This document shows positions 51,695-61,479 of a stretch of 64,000 bases of DNA, piece by piece. The translations under genes were made by a program, and so were the position numbers. The notes beneath the pieces are model-generated. The model was not told the DNA's origin and did no database searches. It saw only the letters and a program-made list of their open reading frames with translations. Source of the DNA: Dyadobacter sp. MSC1_007 (GTDB taxonomy: Bacteria > Bacteroidota > Bacteroidia > Cytophagales > Spirosomataceae); the NCBI RefSeq assembly GCF_023667495.1, contig NZ_JAMOZL010000009.1, positions 124,001 through 188,000 on the forward strand, given 5' to 3'. The stretch's first letter is position 1. Each line of letters starts with the position of its first letter.

Positions 51695-52777
51695 ATGAAG
51701 GGGTTAAAAAGGCTTTTGTGGTTTTTGTATCAGTGCTTCGCTTTTTATACCCTGCTGGTTTACCTGCTGATATGGCTGGCGGCTTGGGACGGCTGGCTTG
51801 CCGCGTTCATGATGATGTCGTTTCCTGCGGTGTTTTTAGTGCATTTGGTGTCACTGCCCATTTGGTTTGTAATTGACAGAAAAAAGGCCCTTCTGCCGCT
51901 TGCCCTGCTCTTAGGAAGCGGCTTGTTTCTTTCCCGCAGCTTTGCTTTCAATAGCGGCGGCGCATCAGCAGAAATTGAAGGAAAACAGTTCAGGCTGATG
52001 AGCTACAACGTAAGAACGTTTCAAAAAGATCTGCATTGGCAAGGATCTGAAAAGGTCCGCGAAGACGTTCGTGAGATGAAAAAATGGGTTGCTGAAAGTA
52101 AGGCTGATGTGCTTTGCATGGCTGAGTATTATGAGGAGGACGGTACTATATTCGATGCAGGTGACAGGCTCAGAGCGAAAGGCTATAAGCACGCGGCTTA
52201 CTTTCACAAGCGCAAGTATGGAAAGAGCTATTGGGGGCTGGTATTGGTTTCCAAACACCCGATCCTGGCAAGTCGGGATACGGTGTTTCTCGCCCAAAAC
52301 GGGATGATACAGGCCGATATCAAAATCGGTAAGGACACTGTCCGGATCATCGGCGTGCATTTGTATTCGATGACGCTCAAACTGCGCAAGCTTGTCGACC
52401 AGAAAGAGATGGATGGTGTTGCCCGTGAGAGCAGGAGTACCTTCGGAAGGATGAAAAAGGGCTTTATCAAACGCGCCGAAGAGCTGGTCGTCTTACAACG
52501 GTGGGTGGACGAGTCGCCTTACCCTGTGATCGTTTGCGGGGATTTCAACGAGGTGCCTTATAGTTATGTTTATGGAACGCTTCGCAAATCAATGGCCAAT
52601 GCTTTTGAAGAGAAGGGGCGGGGATTCGGGTTTACATTCAACCAGCTCCCTTATTTTATCCGTATCGATCATCAGTTCTATGATGCAAACCGCCTCTCTC
52701 TGACTGCTTTCAAGACCTTTTCGGATGTAAAGTACTCAGACCATTACCCGATTATGGGCACTTACCGTTTTAAATAG
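51695..52777 (+). CDS. Membrane-anchored endonuclease/exonuclease/phosphatase-fold protein
   Basis: A protein of 360 residues. The first 85 residues form three hydrophobic segments. The following DNase I-like domain (about 105-360) has LMSYNVRTF (metal-site Asn), MAEYYEEDG (catalytic Glu), VIVCGDFNEVPYS (GDFN) and SDHYPIMGTY (SDH at the C-terminus), so all catalytic positions are present. Such proteins in Bacteroidota are likely periplasm-facing phosphodiesterases or nucleases; the substrate is not known. The ATG at 51695 is chosen because a -7 box lies 23 bases upstream. It is divergent from rimP. Confidence 0.9.
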   Translation: MKGLKRLLWFLYQCFAFYTLLVYLLIWLAAWDGWLAAFMMMSFPAVFLVHLVSLPIWFVIDRKKALLPLALLLGSGLFLSRSFAFNSGGASAEIEGKQFRLMSYNVRTFQKDLHWQGSEKVREDVREMKKWVAESKADVLCMAEYYEEDGTIFDAGDRLRAKGYKHAAYFHKRKYGKSYWGLVLVSKHPILASRDTVFLAQNGMIQADIKIGKDTVRIIGVHLYSMTLKLRKLVDQKEMDGVARESRSTFGRMKKGFIKRAEELVVLQRWVDESPYPVIVCGDFNEVPYSYVYGTLRKSMANAFEEKGRGFGFTFNQLPYFIRIDHQFYDANRLSLTAFKTFSDVKYSDHYPIMGTYRFK

Positions 52778-52792
52778 ACGTTGCCGGGAGTG

Positions 52793-53143
52793 TTAGTATT
52801 TCACTCCCAGACTGTCTAGTTCGCGTGTGGTGATGGTGGGAGGGAAAATTCCCTGATCCAGCTTTTGGATAACGAGCTTGCCTGTTGAAAGGGCTTGCTG
52901 CTCGGTTTGAAATCCTGTGGTGCCTTCTACGCCGGGGATGAACTTTTGTTCGATCACCGCCGTCGTGTCCTGCCGGATGCGGTAAGCCCATCCGCTACCG
53001 GCCTGAAATGTTTCGACCTTAAAACGGGAAAGGCCCCCGCTGCCCGAATTTATATCCTTTCCCTTGATGAAGAGAATATAAATTGCTGCTGCGAAGGCCA
53101 GTATACCGAAGATCAGGACACTGATGCTCTTTTTCTTAATCAC
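52793..53143 (-). CDS. DUF4907 domain-containing protein
   Basis: A 116-residue protein with an N-terminal membrane helix (about 7-26) and the DUF4907 domain: KVETFQAGSGWAYRIRQD, then FIPGVEGTTGFQTEQQALSTGKLVIQKL and PPTITTRELDSLG. Function is unknown. The gene shares one base with the upstream Kelch gene's stop (53143), so they are one operon; DUF4907 genes often sit next to Kelch lipoprotein genes in Bacteroidota, from memory. Confidence 0.9.
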   Translation of the reverse strand: MIKKKSISVLIFGILAFAAAIYILFIKGKDINSGSGGLSRFKVETFQAGSGWAYRIRQDTTAVIEQKFIPGVEGTTGFQTEQQALSTGKLVIQKLDQGIFPPTITTRELDSLGVKY

Positions 53144-54183
53144 TATTGATCGTCGTCCTCATTGATTGCTGCATTCGGGTCAAAGCCCCAGAAGTCATCT
53201 GATCCACCTGAGCCGCCCGAGCTGCCTGTTCCGAAATAACCTACGTTATCCACCACGAAACCTGCTGCAAAGCCTCTTGCGTTTTGGAAAGGCGCTTTTT
53301 CCGTCCAGATGTTCGAACCTGGTTCGTATTCCCAAACATCCGAGCGGCCTTCACCACCAATTACGTAAGCCTTGTTGTTCAAGACGAGGGCCAAAGCATA
53401 AGCGCGGACAGGGAAGTCAGCTTCTTTATCTGTGTCTCCGAAGGCAATGCGTGTCCATGCACCTTTGCCGCCGTTGCCGGCCGCATCAAAGCTGTAAATA
53501 TCTTTGGTAGAGGCCCCAGAGTTGCTTCTTCCGAATCCTACATAAGCCTTGTTGCCGATGGTGAACGAAAGTGCGCCACTGCGTTTACCGCCTATGAAAG
53601 TAGCGATCTCAGACCATTTGTCTGTTGCAGGATTGTATTCGTAGAAATCCTGGTAGTAATTGATACCATTGTATCCAAGCCCCACATATGCTCTGTCGTT
53701 TACAACAAATGATGTAGCGAACTGGCGGGTTCCTCCCTGGAAGTCCGCCACAGCGCGCCATTTGTTGGTAGCAGGATCGTACTCGTAAAAGTCTTTCTTA
53801 TATCCGTTATCGACGGCTAGTACACCATCATAACCTGTTCCTACATACGCCTTGCCTTTGACAACGAACGCGGTCGCATTGTTACGGCCGGTGCCTGGAA
53901 ATGCCTGCGCTTGTGACCAGATTTTGGTTTTTGCGTTGTAAGCCCAGAAATCTTTAACCCTGGCAACTGTTTCATTTGTGTAGCCGGTACCAATATAACC
54001 TACATCGCCAATTACAAAGCTGACGGCGTTGGTTCTGATCGAACCTCCGAAACTTGGAAGGTCTTTTCTGTACCAGTTACCGGTTTTATCTGTTGCATCA
54101 CCATCATCCTTGCAGCTAACTTGGACTAACGCGGTAGAAGCGACCAGAAGGGCTAACGATGTCTTTTTTAAGGTATTAAACAT
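53143..54183 (-). CDS. Kelch-repeat lipoprotein
   Basis: A 346-residue lipoprotein. The lipobox VQVSC gives C24 as the lipidated residue. The remainder forms about six Kelch repeats with the pattern FVVNDRAYVGLGYNG ... DFYEYNPATDKW repeated at about 50-residue intervals, so it is a beta-propeller. It should be attached to a membrane outside the cytoplasm and bind a protein or glycan partner. It is divergent from the DUF4270 lipoprotein gene across 486 bases and overlaps the DUF4907 gene by one base. Confidence 0.93.
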   Translation of the reverse strand: MFNTLKKTSLALLVASTALVQVSCKDDGDATDKTGNWYRKDLPSFGGSIRTNAVSFVIGDVGYIGTGYTNETVARVKDFWAYNAKTKIWSQAQAFPGTGRNNATAFVVKGKAYVGTGYDGVLAVDNGYKKDFYEYDPATNKWRAVADFQGGTRQFATSFVVNDRAYVGLGYNGINYYQDFYEYNPATDKWSEIATFIGGKRSGALSFTIGNKAYVGFGRSNSGASTKDIYSFDAAGNGGKGAWTRIAFGDTDKEADFPVRAYALALVLNNKAYVIGGEGRSDVWEYEPGSNIWTEKAPFQNARGFAAGFVVDNVGYFGTGSSGGSGGSDDFWGFDPNAAINEDDDQ

Positions 54184-54669
54184 GAAAAATATAGTTTGAC
54201 GAATTGTTACAAATGGATATTGGTGGTTTATTTTCTTCTCTTACGAATTCTGCTGCGGTAATTGCCGCCCGGAAGGCGCTTAACGGAAAATTTTTGCAAA
54301 CATAACATCTTGATACTGCTAAGTAAAATAATCAGATACTTTTTGTCCAAAACTTTAATCTGTCAGTTACTTTTAACGCGGTTATAGTGACAATGTTGCT
54401 GGCTTGCCTGCTGTGATGTCAATCTTTATGACGCATTATGTTACGGAATGGTTTAAAATAGCCCTGCACGTTTTGCGTTTGTTAACCGGGTTGCCACTCT
54501 TTGGCATCTGACCGCGTAAGGATCGTAAAGCCTTTGCTGAACCTTACGTGAGCATTTTGATTTTTGTTGCAAAGCGTTTTTTACTTTCTTATTTGTCCTA
54601 ATTCTAATAATCATGTTGTAATTAAGGTTGCATATGATATTTTTGCACTTTTTACTGTTCCTGCATTAA
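54184..54669. other. Intergenic control region between the Kelch and DUF4270 genes
   Basis: A 486-base AT-rich stretch. The only clear signal is the DUF4270 promoter listed separately; a near-consensus TATATTTT lies just before the Kelch gene on the minus strand. No gene or RNA is recognisable. Confidence 0.5.
54616..54645 (+). promoter_or_regulatory. Promoter of the DUF4270 gene
   Basis: TTG at 54616-54618, 19 bases, then TATTTTTG at 54638-54645, an exact TAnnTTTG match 24 bases before the ATG. Confidence 0.7.
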
Positions 54670-56058
54670 ATGAAATTTAAGTCTTACTCCCTGAGGGGAT
54701 CGTCAACAGTTCATAAACTTCTGGTCGTAATTGGATTTGCGTTTTCGCTGACTTCATGCGAGTGGGGAGATCAGATAGAGTCCCTGGTGCAGCCCAATCC
54801 TGATGACTTCGCCGTTTTATATACCGATACGGTTACTGTACAGCTTTCCACAGTGGGTAGTGATTCGCTGATGACTGGCGCGCCCGGTCGTCTGCTTGTT
54901 GGTAATTATACCGATCCTTACTTCGGTAAGGTTAGGGCCGTAACTTTTATTCAACCGACTACAGACGGTGCGATCAATGTCGCCACAGACGCGCAATATG
55001 ACTCGCTGATCCTTTCTTTGCATTATGACAAGTATTCGTACGGTGACACCACTCAGGCGCTTAATCTGACGGTTCACAAATTGCTTGCGAATATGCTGGA
55101 TAAAAATTCCTATTGGAATGAAAACTCGACGGAATATGACCCAGTCGCTGTCGGAAAAATTAAGGTATTTGCTCGTCCGAATACAAGCAGAAATATCAAG
55201 ATTAGGCTTTCCGATGCAATAGGCAAGCAATTATTCCAGAAGGCGCAAAACAATCAACTCACCTCCAATGACGACTGGATTGAGATGGTGAAAGGATTTG
55301 CGGTCATGAATGGTGTCAACGACAATAGTCCATTCATTGGTTTTTTGAAGGATAGCTCTTCCGTCCAACTTCACTACCATACTCCATCTATCAGTGAATT
55401 CAGAAAGGATTCTGCGATTCTTCGAGTCACTGGAAGATATAATCAGATAATTGGTAATCGAACAGGGACTCAGCTCGCCAAGCTACCCAGCACAAAGAGA
55501 ATCGCCTTACCGTCTGCACAGTCCGGGAATATGGCCTTCATTCAGAATGGTACCGGAATTATGACAAGAATTGACTTTCCGTATTTAAAAAACTTAAAGA
55601 GTATCAAATACACAGCAGCCAACCGTGCGTTCTTGCGCATTACACCGCTTCGCGCGTCGGTGACTGACGTTTTAAAAGTCCCTAGTTTACTATTTGTATA
55701 TCGGGCTGATAAAAACAATGAGTTCTATCAGGGCGGATCAGGACCTTTACCATTGTATGAACTTTCAGCGGGTTCCCAGCCCCAACAGGTGGTCGCTCAA
55801 TACACAACAGATTTTGTCAACAATAAGCAGTACTACCTATTAGACGTGAGCGCTTATGTGACCGATATCATGACCTCTGAAACCGATGAAGTAGGCGGAC
55901 TAATACTCCGCGCTGGGCCGTTTTCAAGTGGGTCAGGATTCCAGGATTTTGATACAGAAGTCAGCAAAAGTGTAAACCGTATGGTGATTGGCAGCCAGCA
56001 GAACTCTGACCCAGGCGTCAAATTAGAACTTTATTATACGACCGTTAAGGCTCAATAA
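54670..56058 (+). CDS. DUF4270 family lipoprotein
   Basis: A 462-residue lipoprotein with lipobox LTSC (C30). The DUF4270 hallmarks are DSLMTGAPGRLLVGNYTDP with YFGKVRA, then QYDSLILSLHYDKYSYGD and a final GGLILRAGPF and NRMVIGSQQNSDPGVKLELYY. The family is confined to Bacteroidota, is probably surface- or periplasm-exposed and has no known function; it often occurs with Kelch proteins like the divergent one here. ATG 54670 follows a consensus promoter. A terminator follows. Confidence 0.92.
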   Translation: MKFKSYSLRGSSTVHKLLVVIGFAFSLTSCEWGDQIESLVQPNPDDFAVLYTDTVTVQLSTVGSDSLMTGAPGRLLVGNYTDPYFGKVRAVTFIQPTTDGAINVATDAQYDSLILSLHYDKYSYGDTTQALNLTVHKLLANMLDKNSYWNENSTEYDPVAVGKIKVFARPNTSRNIKIRLSDAIGKQLFQKAQNNQLTSNDDWIEMVKGFAVMNGVNDNSPFIGFLKDSSSVQLHYHTPSISEFRKDSAILRVTGRYNQIIGNRTGTQLAKLPSTKRIALPSAQSGNMAFIQNGTGIMTRIDFPYLKNLKSIKYTAANRAFLRITPLRASVTDVLKVPSLLFVYRADKNNEFYQGGSGPLPLYELSAGSQPQQVVAQYTTDFVNNKQYYLLDVSAYVTDIMTSETDEVGGLILRAGPFSSGSGFQDFDTEVSKSVNRMVIGSQQNSDPGVKLELYYTTVKAQ

Positions 56059-56080
56059 CAAGACAGAAATAGAAACTCAG

Positions 56081-56113
56081 ATAGCTGCCCCAAAACGGGC
56101 GGCTATTTTTTTT
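56081..56113 (+). terminator. Terminator after the DUF4270 gene
   Basis: ATAGCTGCCC (56081-56090) and GGGCGGCTAT (56097-56106), one G-U pair, 6-base loop, then eight T. It reaches the last codon of the converging bestrophin-like gene. Confidence 0.85.
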
Positions 56114-57017
56114 ACATGACCACCCCGTTTTTGGGCAGGATTTTCTCTGGAATTTTATCAGCCCCGATCAGTTGCAGCAGATTGATCTCAATATTGCGCG
56201 AAAGAGAGGTCATGGGAATGTCGTTAGGTCCATCTTCAAACGGGCTTTGCATGATATAGGAGATCCACTCCACATAAAAGAAGAGAAAAGATATCGTGAA
56301 AGTGATGGGAATAGCGATTCTGCCTATGCTTTCAACCAGACCCATGGGCAGCACCAACGTAAAAATAACAATAACCAGGTGAACAAAGAAGCTGTACTGA
56401 GTAGGGAATATCGTGTTTTTGATCCGTTCACATTTGCCCATTGCGTCACACAATCTTTGAAGCGTATTGTCCATGTTCTGGTAGAGTAGCGTCTGGATTT
56501 TACCTGCATCGTGAAGACCGGCCAGTTTGAACTGGATAAGGTTCAGGATCGCATTGGGGATATTATCCTGAGCACTGACATACTCGTGCTCCTGGGTATT
56601 TAAATGAAGATCGGCATAAACCAGTACCTGGGTCTTTCTAAGCGAATTGGCCAGCGCATAACACCAGGCGATCTGCAAATGGGCAATATTGGAGACCACC
56701 GCATCTTTTTCTTTTTGATCCACATCGACGATGAATGCGGCCGCCTGCCTGACCAGCGTACGACTATCGTTTACGATCTCTCCCCAGCACTTACGGGCCT
56801 CCCACCAGCGGTCATAAGCCGAGTTGGTCCTAAAACCCAGCAGGAGCGATAGTGCCGTACCCAGAATTGTCGTGATGGAAATCGGAAAAGAGAGGAAATG
56901 CCAGTTTTGATAACTAAAAAGATAAAATACCAATGTCGCGTAGGCGGTAACGGCTACGACACCGGCCCAAATGCCTTTCAGCAGTCGCCATATAGAAAAA
57001 ACCTGCTTTACGTACAT
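56112..57017 (-). CDS. Bestrophin-like ion channel
   Basis: A protein of about 301 residues with the bestrophin/UPF0187 pattern: four hydrophobic regions, the opening WRLLKGIWAGVVAVTAYATL, then FLSFPISITTILGTALSLLLGFRTNSAYDRWWEARKCWG, a long soluble middle part and the late IPITFTISFLFFYVEWISYIMQSPFEDGPNDIPM. Bacterial relatives are pentameric channels, usually cation-selective in those studied. The frame is open from 57095, but the first 26 residues cross a terminator, so ATG 57017 is preferred. It follows the RND efflux operon on the same strand but behind a terminator. Confidence 0.9.
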   Translation of the reverse strand: MYVKQVFSIWRLLKGIWAGVVAVTAYATLVFYLFSYQNWHFLSFPISITTILGTALSLLLGFRTNSAYDRWWEARKCWGEIVNDSRTLVRQAAAFIVDVDQKEKDAVVSNIAHLQIAWCYALANSLRKTQVLVYADLHLNTQEHEYVSAQDNIPNAILNLIQFKLAGLHDAGKIQTLLYQNMDNTLQRLCDAMGKCERIKNTIFPTQYSFFVHLVIVIFTLVLPMGLVESIGRIAIPITFTISFLFFYVEWISYIMQSPFEDGPNDIPMTSLSRNIEINLLQLIGADKIPEKILPKNGVVM

Positions 57018-57057
57018 AATGGGGTTATGATAAGTTCCTGGCCGAAAAGATATAAAA

Positions 57058-57092
57058 AAAGCGGAGCATGGTAGTAATCCACGCTCCGCTTT
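57058..57092 (-). terminator. Terminator after the RND efflux operon
   Basis: AAAGCGGAGC (57058-57067) and GCTCCGCTTT (57083-57092). On the minus strand the stem is followed by seven T. It lies 18 bases past the transporter stop. Confidence 0.88.
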
Positions 57093-57110
57093 CAATCTTT
57101 GACTGATATA

Positions 57111-60100
57111 TTAATTTCCTGACGGCTGAGGAAGGTTGCCCGGCGCGGGCTGCTGGCCTTTTTTTCCGGAAGCCAGCTTTTCGATTGCCACGAAAAGCAC
57201 AGGCACGACAAAAATCGCCAGCGAGGTTGCAGCCAGCATTCCACCAAATACCGTCCAGCCGATGGTTTTTCGAGACTCGGCCGCCGCCCCACTTGCAAAT
57301 GCCAGCGGAAGCACGCCCAAAATGAAGGCGAGCGAGGTCATGATAATGGGGCGCAGACGAAGCTGCACGGCCTCTAATGTGGCTTTGACCAGCTCCATAC
57401 CGTTATCGACACGTTCCTTGGCAAATTCTACGATCAGGATCGCATTCTTTGCCGCAAGACCGATCAATGTGATTAGACCAATCTGTGCATAGATATTATT
57501 GGACAAGCTCGGCAGGAAGGTCAGCGTCAGAATCGAGCCGAATGCACCGATAGGCACAGCGAAAAGAACCGAGAAAGGAATCGACCAGCTCTCATAAAGT
57601 GCCGCCAAAAACAGGAATACGAAGATGATCGATATAGCAAAGATGGTTGTCGTGCTATCGCCTGCTTTAATCTCTTCACTGCTCATACCTGAAAACTCGT
57701 AGCTATAACCCGCCGGAAGGGTAGCGGCCACCTCGCGCAATGCATTAATGGCCTGCCCGCTACTGTAACCTGGCTTGGGCGTACCGTTGATCTCCACAGA
57801 ACGGTAGATGTTGTAGTGAGAGATCAGCGCCGGGTTTTCGACGACTCTTGAAGTTACCAATGCGCTGAGCGGTATCATGTTGCCGGCACGGTTTCTGACG
57901 TAGAACTTCTGAATTTTATCCAATGAAGAACGGAAACTGCTATCGGCCTGAACCATTACCCGGAAGTTTCTTCCATACAAGTTGAAGTCGTTGACATAGC
58001 TGCTACCCAGCAGCGTGGACAGCGAGCTGAAAACATCAGAGACCTGAACGCCGAGCTTCTTGGTTTTATCGCGGTCCACATCGATTTGGTAGCTGGGCGT
58101 GCGCGCATTGAAGAAGGTATAAGCCATCGCAATTTCAGGTCGCTTGTTGACTGCTGCCAGAAAGTTACGGGATACGGCCTCAAACTGCTGAATATTGTCG
58201 GTGCTGGTAGACTGCTGCAACTGGAATGTGAAACCCGATGTTGCCCCAAGACCCGGGATCGCCGGTGGCGCGATGGCCAGTACGCGCGCCTCCTTGATGT
58301 TGGCAGTGCGTTTCTGGATTTCCTTGATCACAGCCTGCACGTGATGCTCGGCCCCTTTGCGGTCAGCCCACGGGTGCAAGCTCACAAACATGGTCCCTAC
58401 ATTGGATTTGTTTGAGAAGCTGATCACGTTAAGTCCCGCGAGACCACCCACCACTTTTACCTCGGGGATAGATGAAACGCGCTGCATAATGTCTTTGATC
58501 ATCGCTACGTTACGCGTCGTAGAAGTAGCTTCCTGCATTTCATAGGTCACAAAAAGGCGCCCTTCATCTTCGACAGGGATAAAGCCGGAAGGTTTGTTTT
58601 TAAACAGGAAGAATAGTCCCACAAAAAGACATACCATCATCACAAGCACCAGCGGGGTAGCTTTGATCCATTTGGCAACCCCGCGTGTGTAGGAGTGCGA
58701 TACTCCGTCAAACCAGCGGTTAAAGCGGTCAAAGAACTTTTCGAGCACATTCTTTTTATCTCCTTCCCCCTTCGATGGACGCAGCATGATCGAGCATAGC
58801 GCCGGTGTGAGCGAAAGAGCTACAAATGCGGAAAGCAGTACCGATACGGCAATCGTGATTGCAAACTGCTGATAGAGCCTTCCGACGATGCCGGGCACAA
58901 AACCAACCGGAACGAACACGGCCGCCAAAATGAGGGCGATCGCTATGACAGGGCCTGAAATATCTTTCATCGCCTGAATGGTAGCCTCCCGGGGAGACAT
59001 TTTCTTTTCATCAATATAATGCTGGACGGCCTCGACCACCACAATCGCATCATCGACCACAATACCAATTGCCAGTACGAATGCAAAGAGCGTCAGGGTA
59101 TTAATGGTAAAGCCGAACGGGATAAAAAAGATAAACGTCCCAATCAAAGAAACAGGGATGGCAAGGATCGGGATCAGCGTCGCGCGCCAGTTCTGCAAGA
59201 AAAGGAATACGACGATGGTCACCAAAATCATCGCTTCGGCAAATGTGTGAAGCACTTCTTCAATAGAGACTTTGACGACCGAAGCCGTTTCTACCGGGAT
59301 CACATAATCGATATCCTTGGGAAAAGTCTTTTTCATCTCGGTAAGCGCCTTCATCACGCCCTCGTAGGTGTCGAGCGCATTAGCGCCAGGCGCCTGGTAG
59401 ATCAATACAAATGCCGCCGGCTTACCGCTTACAAATGCATTGACGCCATAGTCGAATTTACCCAGCTCGACCCGCGCCACATCTTTCAGATATACCACGC
59501 TTCCATCTTCGGGTGAGGATCTTACGATGATCTCTTCGAACTGCTCTTTGGTGTTTAGCCGGCTGTTTGTCAGTACGCTGTATTCAAATGCCTGCGCATT
59601 GGGCTGAGGGTTCCCACCCACGGTACCTGCGGCGACCTGCAAGTTTTGCTCGGCCAATGCGGCTGAAATGTCCGAAGGGGTCATGCGAAGGTTGGCAAGC
59701 TTTTCCGGGTTAAGCCAGATGCGCATACCAAAGTCATCCGCGCGAGAGACGATGTCACCCACACCTTTTACACGCTGTAAAGCGTCTTTGAGATAGATAT
59801 TGGCATAGTTACCGATGAACTGCGCATCGTGGGAGCCATTGGGGGAGTACAGCGCAAGGGCGATCATGATGCTGGGCTGGCGCTTTCTTACCGTAAGGCC
59901 CAGTCGCTTGACCGCATCGGGTAGGGTAGGTTCGGCCACACTCACACGGTTCTGGACATCAAGGGCGGCAATGTTAACGTCGGTTCCCACATCGAATGTT
60001 ACGTTAATGCTGCTTTGCCCGCTGCTGGTGCTGTTACTGGACATATAGGTCATGCCCGGCACGCCGTTGATCTGGGTTTCAATCGGGGTCGTCGTGGTCT

Positions 60101-60278
60101 GCTCGACGGTTTGGGCATCGGCCCCTGTGAAGTTGCCCGTGATCGATACGGTAGGAGGGGTTACGTCGGGATATTGGGCAACCGGCAATGTGGTCAGGGA
60201 AATGAGTCCCACCAGGACCAGTACCACCGAGGCAACTATCGCTGTAACCGGCCTTTTTATAAAAACATCTGCAATCAT
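57111..60278 (-). CDS. RND efflux transporter, HAE1 family (AcrB-like)
   Basis: A 1055-residue inner-membrane proton antiporter with 12 predicted helices and two large periplasmic loops. The opening MIADVFIKRPVTAIVASVVLV, the TQINGVPGMTYMSSNS loop, the proton-relay DD in GIVVDDAIVVVEAV (helix 4) and the lysine in GLAAKNAILIVEFAK (helix 10) are all present. It works with the adaptor and TolC-like genes upstream to export drugs, detergents or dyes across both membranes. All three genes lie on the minus strand in the order outer-membrane factor, adaptor, pump. No regulator gene is adjacent. Confidence 0.97.
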   Translation of the reverse strand: MIADVFIKRPVTAIVASVVLVLVGLISLTTLPVAQYPDVTPPTVSITGNFTGADAQTVEQTTTTPIETQINGVPGMTYMSSNSTSSGQSSINVTFDVGTDVNIAALDVQNRVSVAEPTLPDAVKRLGLTVRKRQPSIMIALALYSPNGSHDAQFIGNYANIYLKDALQRVKGVGDIVSRADDFGMRIWLNPEKLANLRMTPSDISAALAEQNLQVAAGTVGGNPQPNAQAFEYSVLTNSRLNTKEQFEEIIVRSSPEDGSVVYLKDVARVELGKFDYGVNAFVSGKPAAFVLIYQAPGANALDTYEGVMKALTEMKKTFPKDIDYVIPVETASVVKVSIEEVLHTFAEAMILVTIVVFLFLQNWRATLIPILAIPVSLIGTFIFFIPFGFTINTLTLFAFVLAIGIVVDDAIVVVEAVQHYIDEKKMSPREATIQAMKDISGPVIAIALILAAVFVPVGFVPGIVGRLYQQFAITIAVSVLLSAFVALSLTPALCSIMLRPSKGEGDKKNVLEKFFDRFNRWFDGVSHSYTRGVAKWIKATPLVLVMMVCLFVGLFFLFKNKPSGFIPVEDEGRLFVTYEMQEATSTTRNVAMIKDIMQRVSSIPEVKVVGGLAGLNVISFSNKSNVGTMFVSLHPWADRKGAEHHVQAVIKEIQKRTANIKEARVLAIAPPAIPGLGATSGFTFQLQQSTSTDNIQQFEAVSRNFLAAVNKRPEIAMAYTFFNARTPSYQIDVDRDKTKKLGVQVSDVFSSLSTLLGSSYVNDFNLYGRNFRVMVQADSSFRSSLDKIQKFYVRNRAGNMIPLSALVTSRVVENPALISHYNIYRSVEINGTPKPGYSSGQAINALREVAATLPAGYSYEFSGMSSEEIKAGDSTTTIFAISIIFVFLFLAALYESWSIPFSVLFAVPIGAFGSILTLTFLPSLSNNIYAQIGLITLIGLAAKNAILIVEFAKERVDNGMELVKATLEAVQLRLRPIIMTSLAFILGVLPLAFASGAAAESRKTIGWTVFGGMLAATSLAIFVVPVLFVAIEKLASGKKGQQPAPGNLPQPSGN

Positions 60279-60317
60279 TTCTTACTGGTTTATAAGATTC
60301 TAAAAGGAAGTGGCAGC

Positions 60318-61424
60318 TTATTTGCCTTCCTGGATAACTGCTCCTTCACGAAGGTTCTGAACGCCTTCAACTGCAATTTTTTCTCCTTCTTTAAGTCCTT
60401 CCCTGATGATGACATTAGGCCCGATAGCTGTTCCGAGCACCACCCTTCTTTGGGTTACCTTGCTGCTGTCTCCGGCTACATACACGAAGAATTCGCCGAG
60501 CTGTTCGGTGACGGCCTTGTAGGGGATCAATAGGGATTTGGCGCTGGCGTTGTTGAGCACCATCACAGTGCCCGTCATACCTGCTCGCAGTTGGTTGTCC
60601 TTGTTGGGAAATACCAGTCTGGTTTTAATGCTACCGGTCTGAGGGTCTACGGCGCGGTCGATTAATGCAATTTTTCCATGTGCCGCGTAGATATCGGTTC
60701 CGAATTTCAAGGAGAAAGTAGAGTCGCTTGCTTTCTGGGACTTCATCAGCGTGGTGAAACGGTAGATTTCTTTTTGGTCTACATTAAAATCCACTGCCAG
60801 CTGATTGTCTGTTGAAACCGTGTTCAAAACAGTTTGTCCAGCAGAAACAGCAGCTCCTACTTTGACCGCTGAAATGCCGATCACCCCATCAAATGGAGCG
60901 ACTACCTTGGTGTAACGCACGCTGGTCTGTACCGCCTTGATATTGGCTTTGGCAGCATCGGCTTGTCTTTTGGCTACTTCCAGGGCAGCATCTGCATTGT
61001 CGACGAGTTGTTTGGCGACTGCATCTGCTTTTTCAAGTTCATGATAACGGTCTGCGTCCTTTTGTGCGCGGACCAAATTGGCCTCCTGCACGCTCAGATT
61101 GGCGACTGCCTGCTCGTAGTTTGCATTATATAGCTGCGCATCGATCGAGTAGAGCAGCTGGCCTTTGCGCACGCGCTGGCCATCCTTAAAATGAATCGCG
61201 GTTACAAAGCCAGTTACCTGCGGGCGCAGCTCGATCTCGTTTAAGGCGACGACGGTTCCCGGGTATTCATCATAATAAGATGCCTCAGCAGTCTTGACCT
61301 CGGCCAGTGTCACCTGAACGGCCGGAGGCTGCGTGGGTTGTTGTTGCTGATCTTTTTTGCCGCAAGAGAACATCGTCAATGCAAACAGGGCAGCGGAGTA
61401 ATATTTCATTTTATTTAAAAACAT
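60318..61424 (-). CDS. RND efflux periplasmic adaptor lipoprotein (AcrA-like)
   Basis: A 368-residue membrane fusion protein. The lipobox MFSC gives C21 as the lipidated residue. It shows the adaptor order: VTLAEVKTAEASYYDEYPGTV, lipoyl half GFVTAIHFKDGQRVRKGQLLYSIDAQLY, an alpha-hairpin (about 110-170), the second lipoyl half RYTKVVAPFDGVIG, then barrel and membrane-proximal domains. The frame runs to 61550, but that would overlap the TolC gene end, so ATG 61424 (MFLNKMKYY) is preferred; ATG 61409 also fits. It lies between the outer-membrane factor and the pump. Confidence 0.95.
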   Translation of the reverse strand: MFLNKMKYYSAALFALTMFSCGKKDQQQQPTQPPAVQVTLAEVKTAEASYYDEYPGTVVALNEIELRPQVTGFVTAIHFKDGQRVRKGQLLYSIDAQLYNANYEQAVANLSVQEANLVRAQKDADRYHELEKADAVAKQLVDNADAALEVAKRQADAAKANIKAVQTSVRYTKVVAPFDGVIGISAVKVGAAVSAGQTVLNTVSTDNQLAVDFNVDQKEIYRFTTLMKSQKASDSTFSLKFGTDIYAAHGKIALIDRAVDPQTGSIKTRLVFPNKDNQLRAGMTGTVMVLNNASAKSLLIPYKAVTEQLGEFFVYVAGDSSKVTQRRVVLGTAIGPNVIIREGLKEGEKIAVEGVQNLREGAVIQEGK

Positions 61425-61479
61425 ATCATCAAATATTTTCAATTGAAAGCAGGAAATTGGGTTTGGGCAAAAGGGCCTT

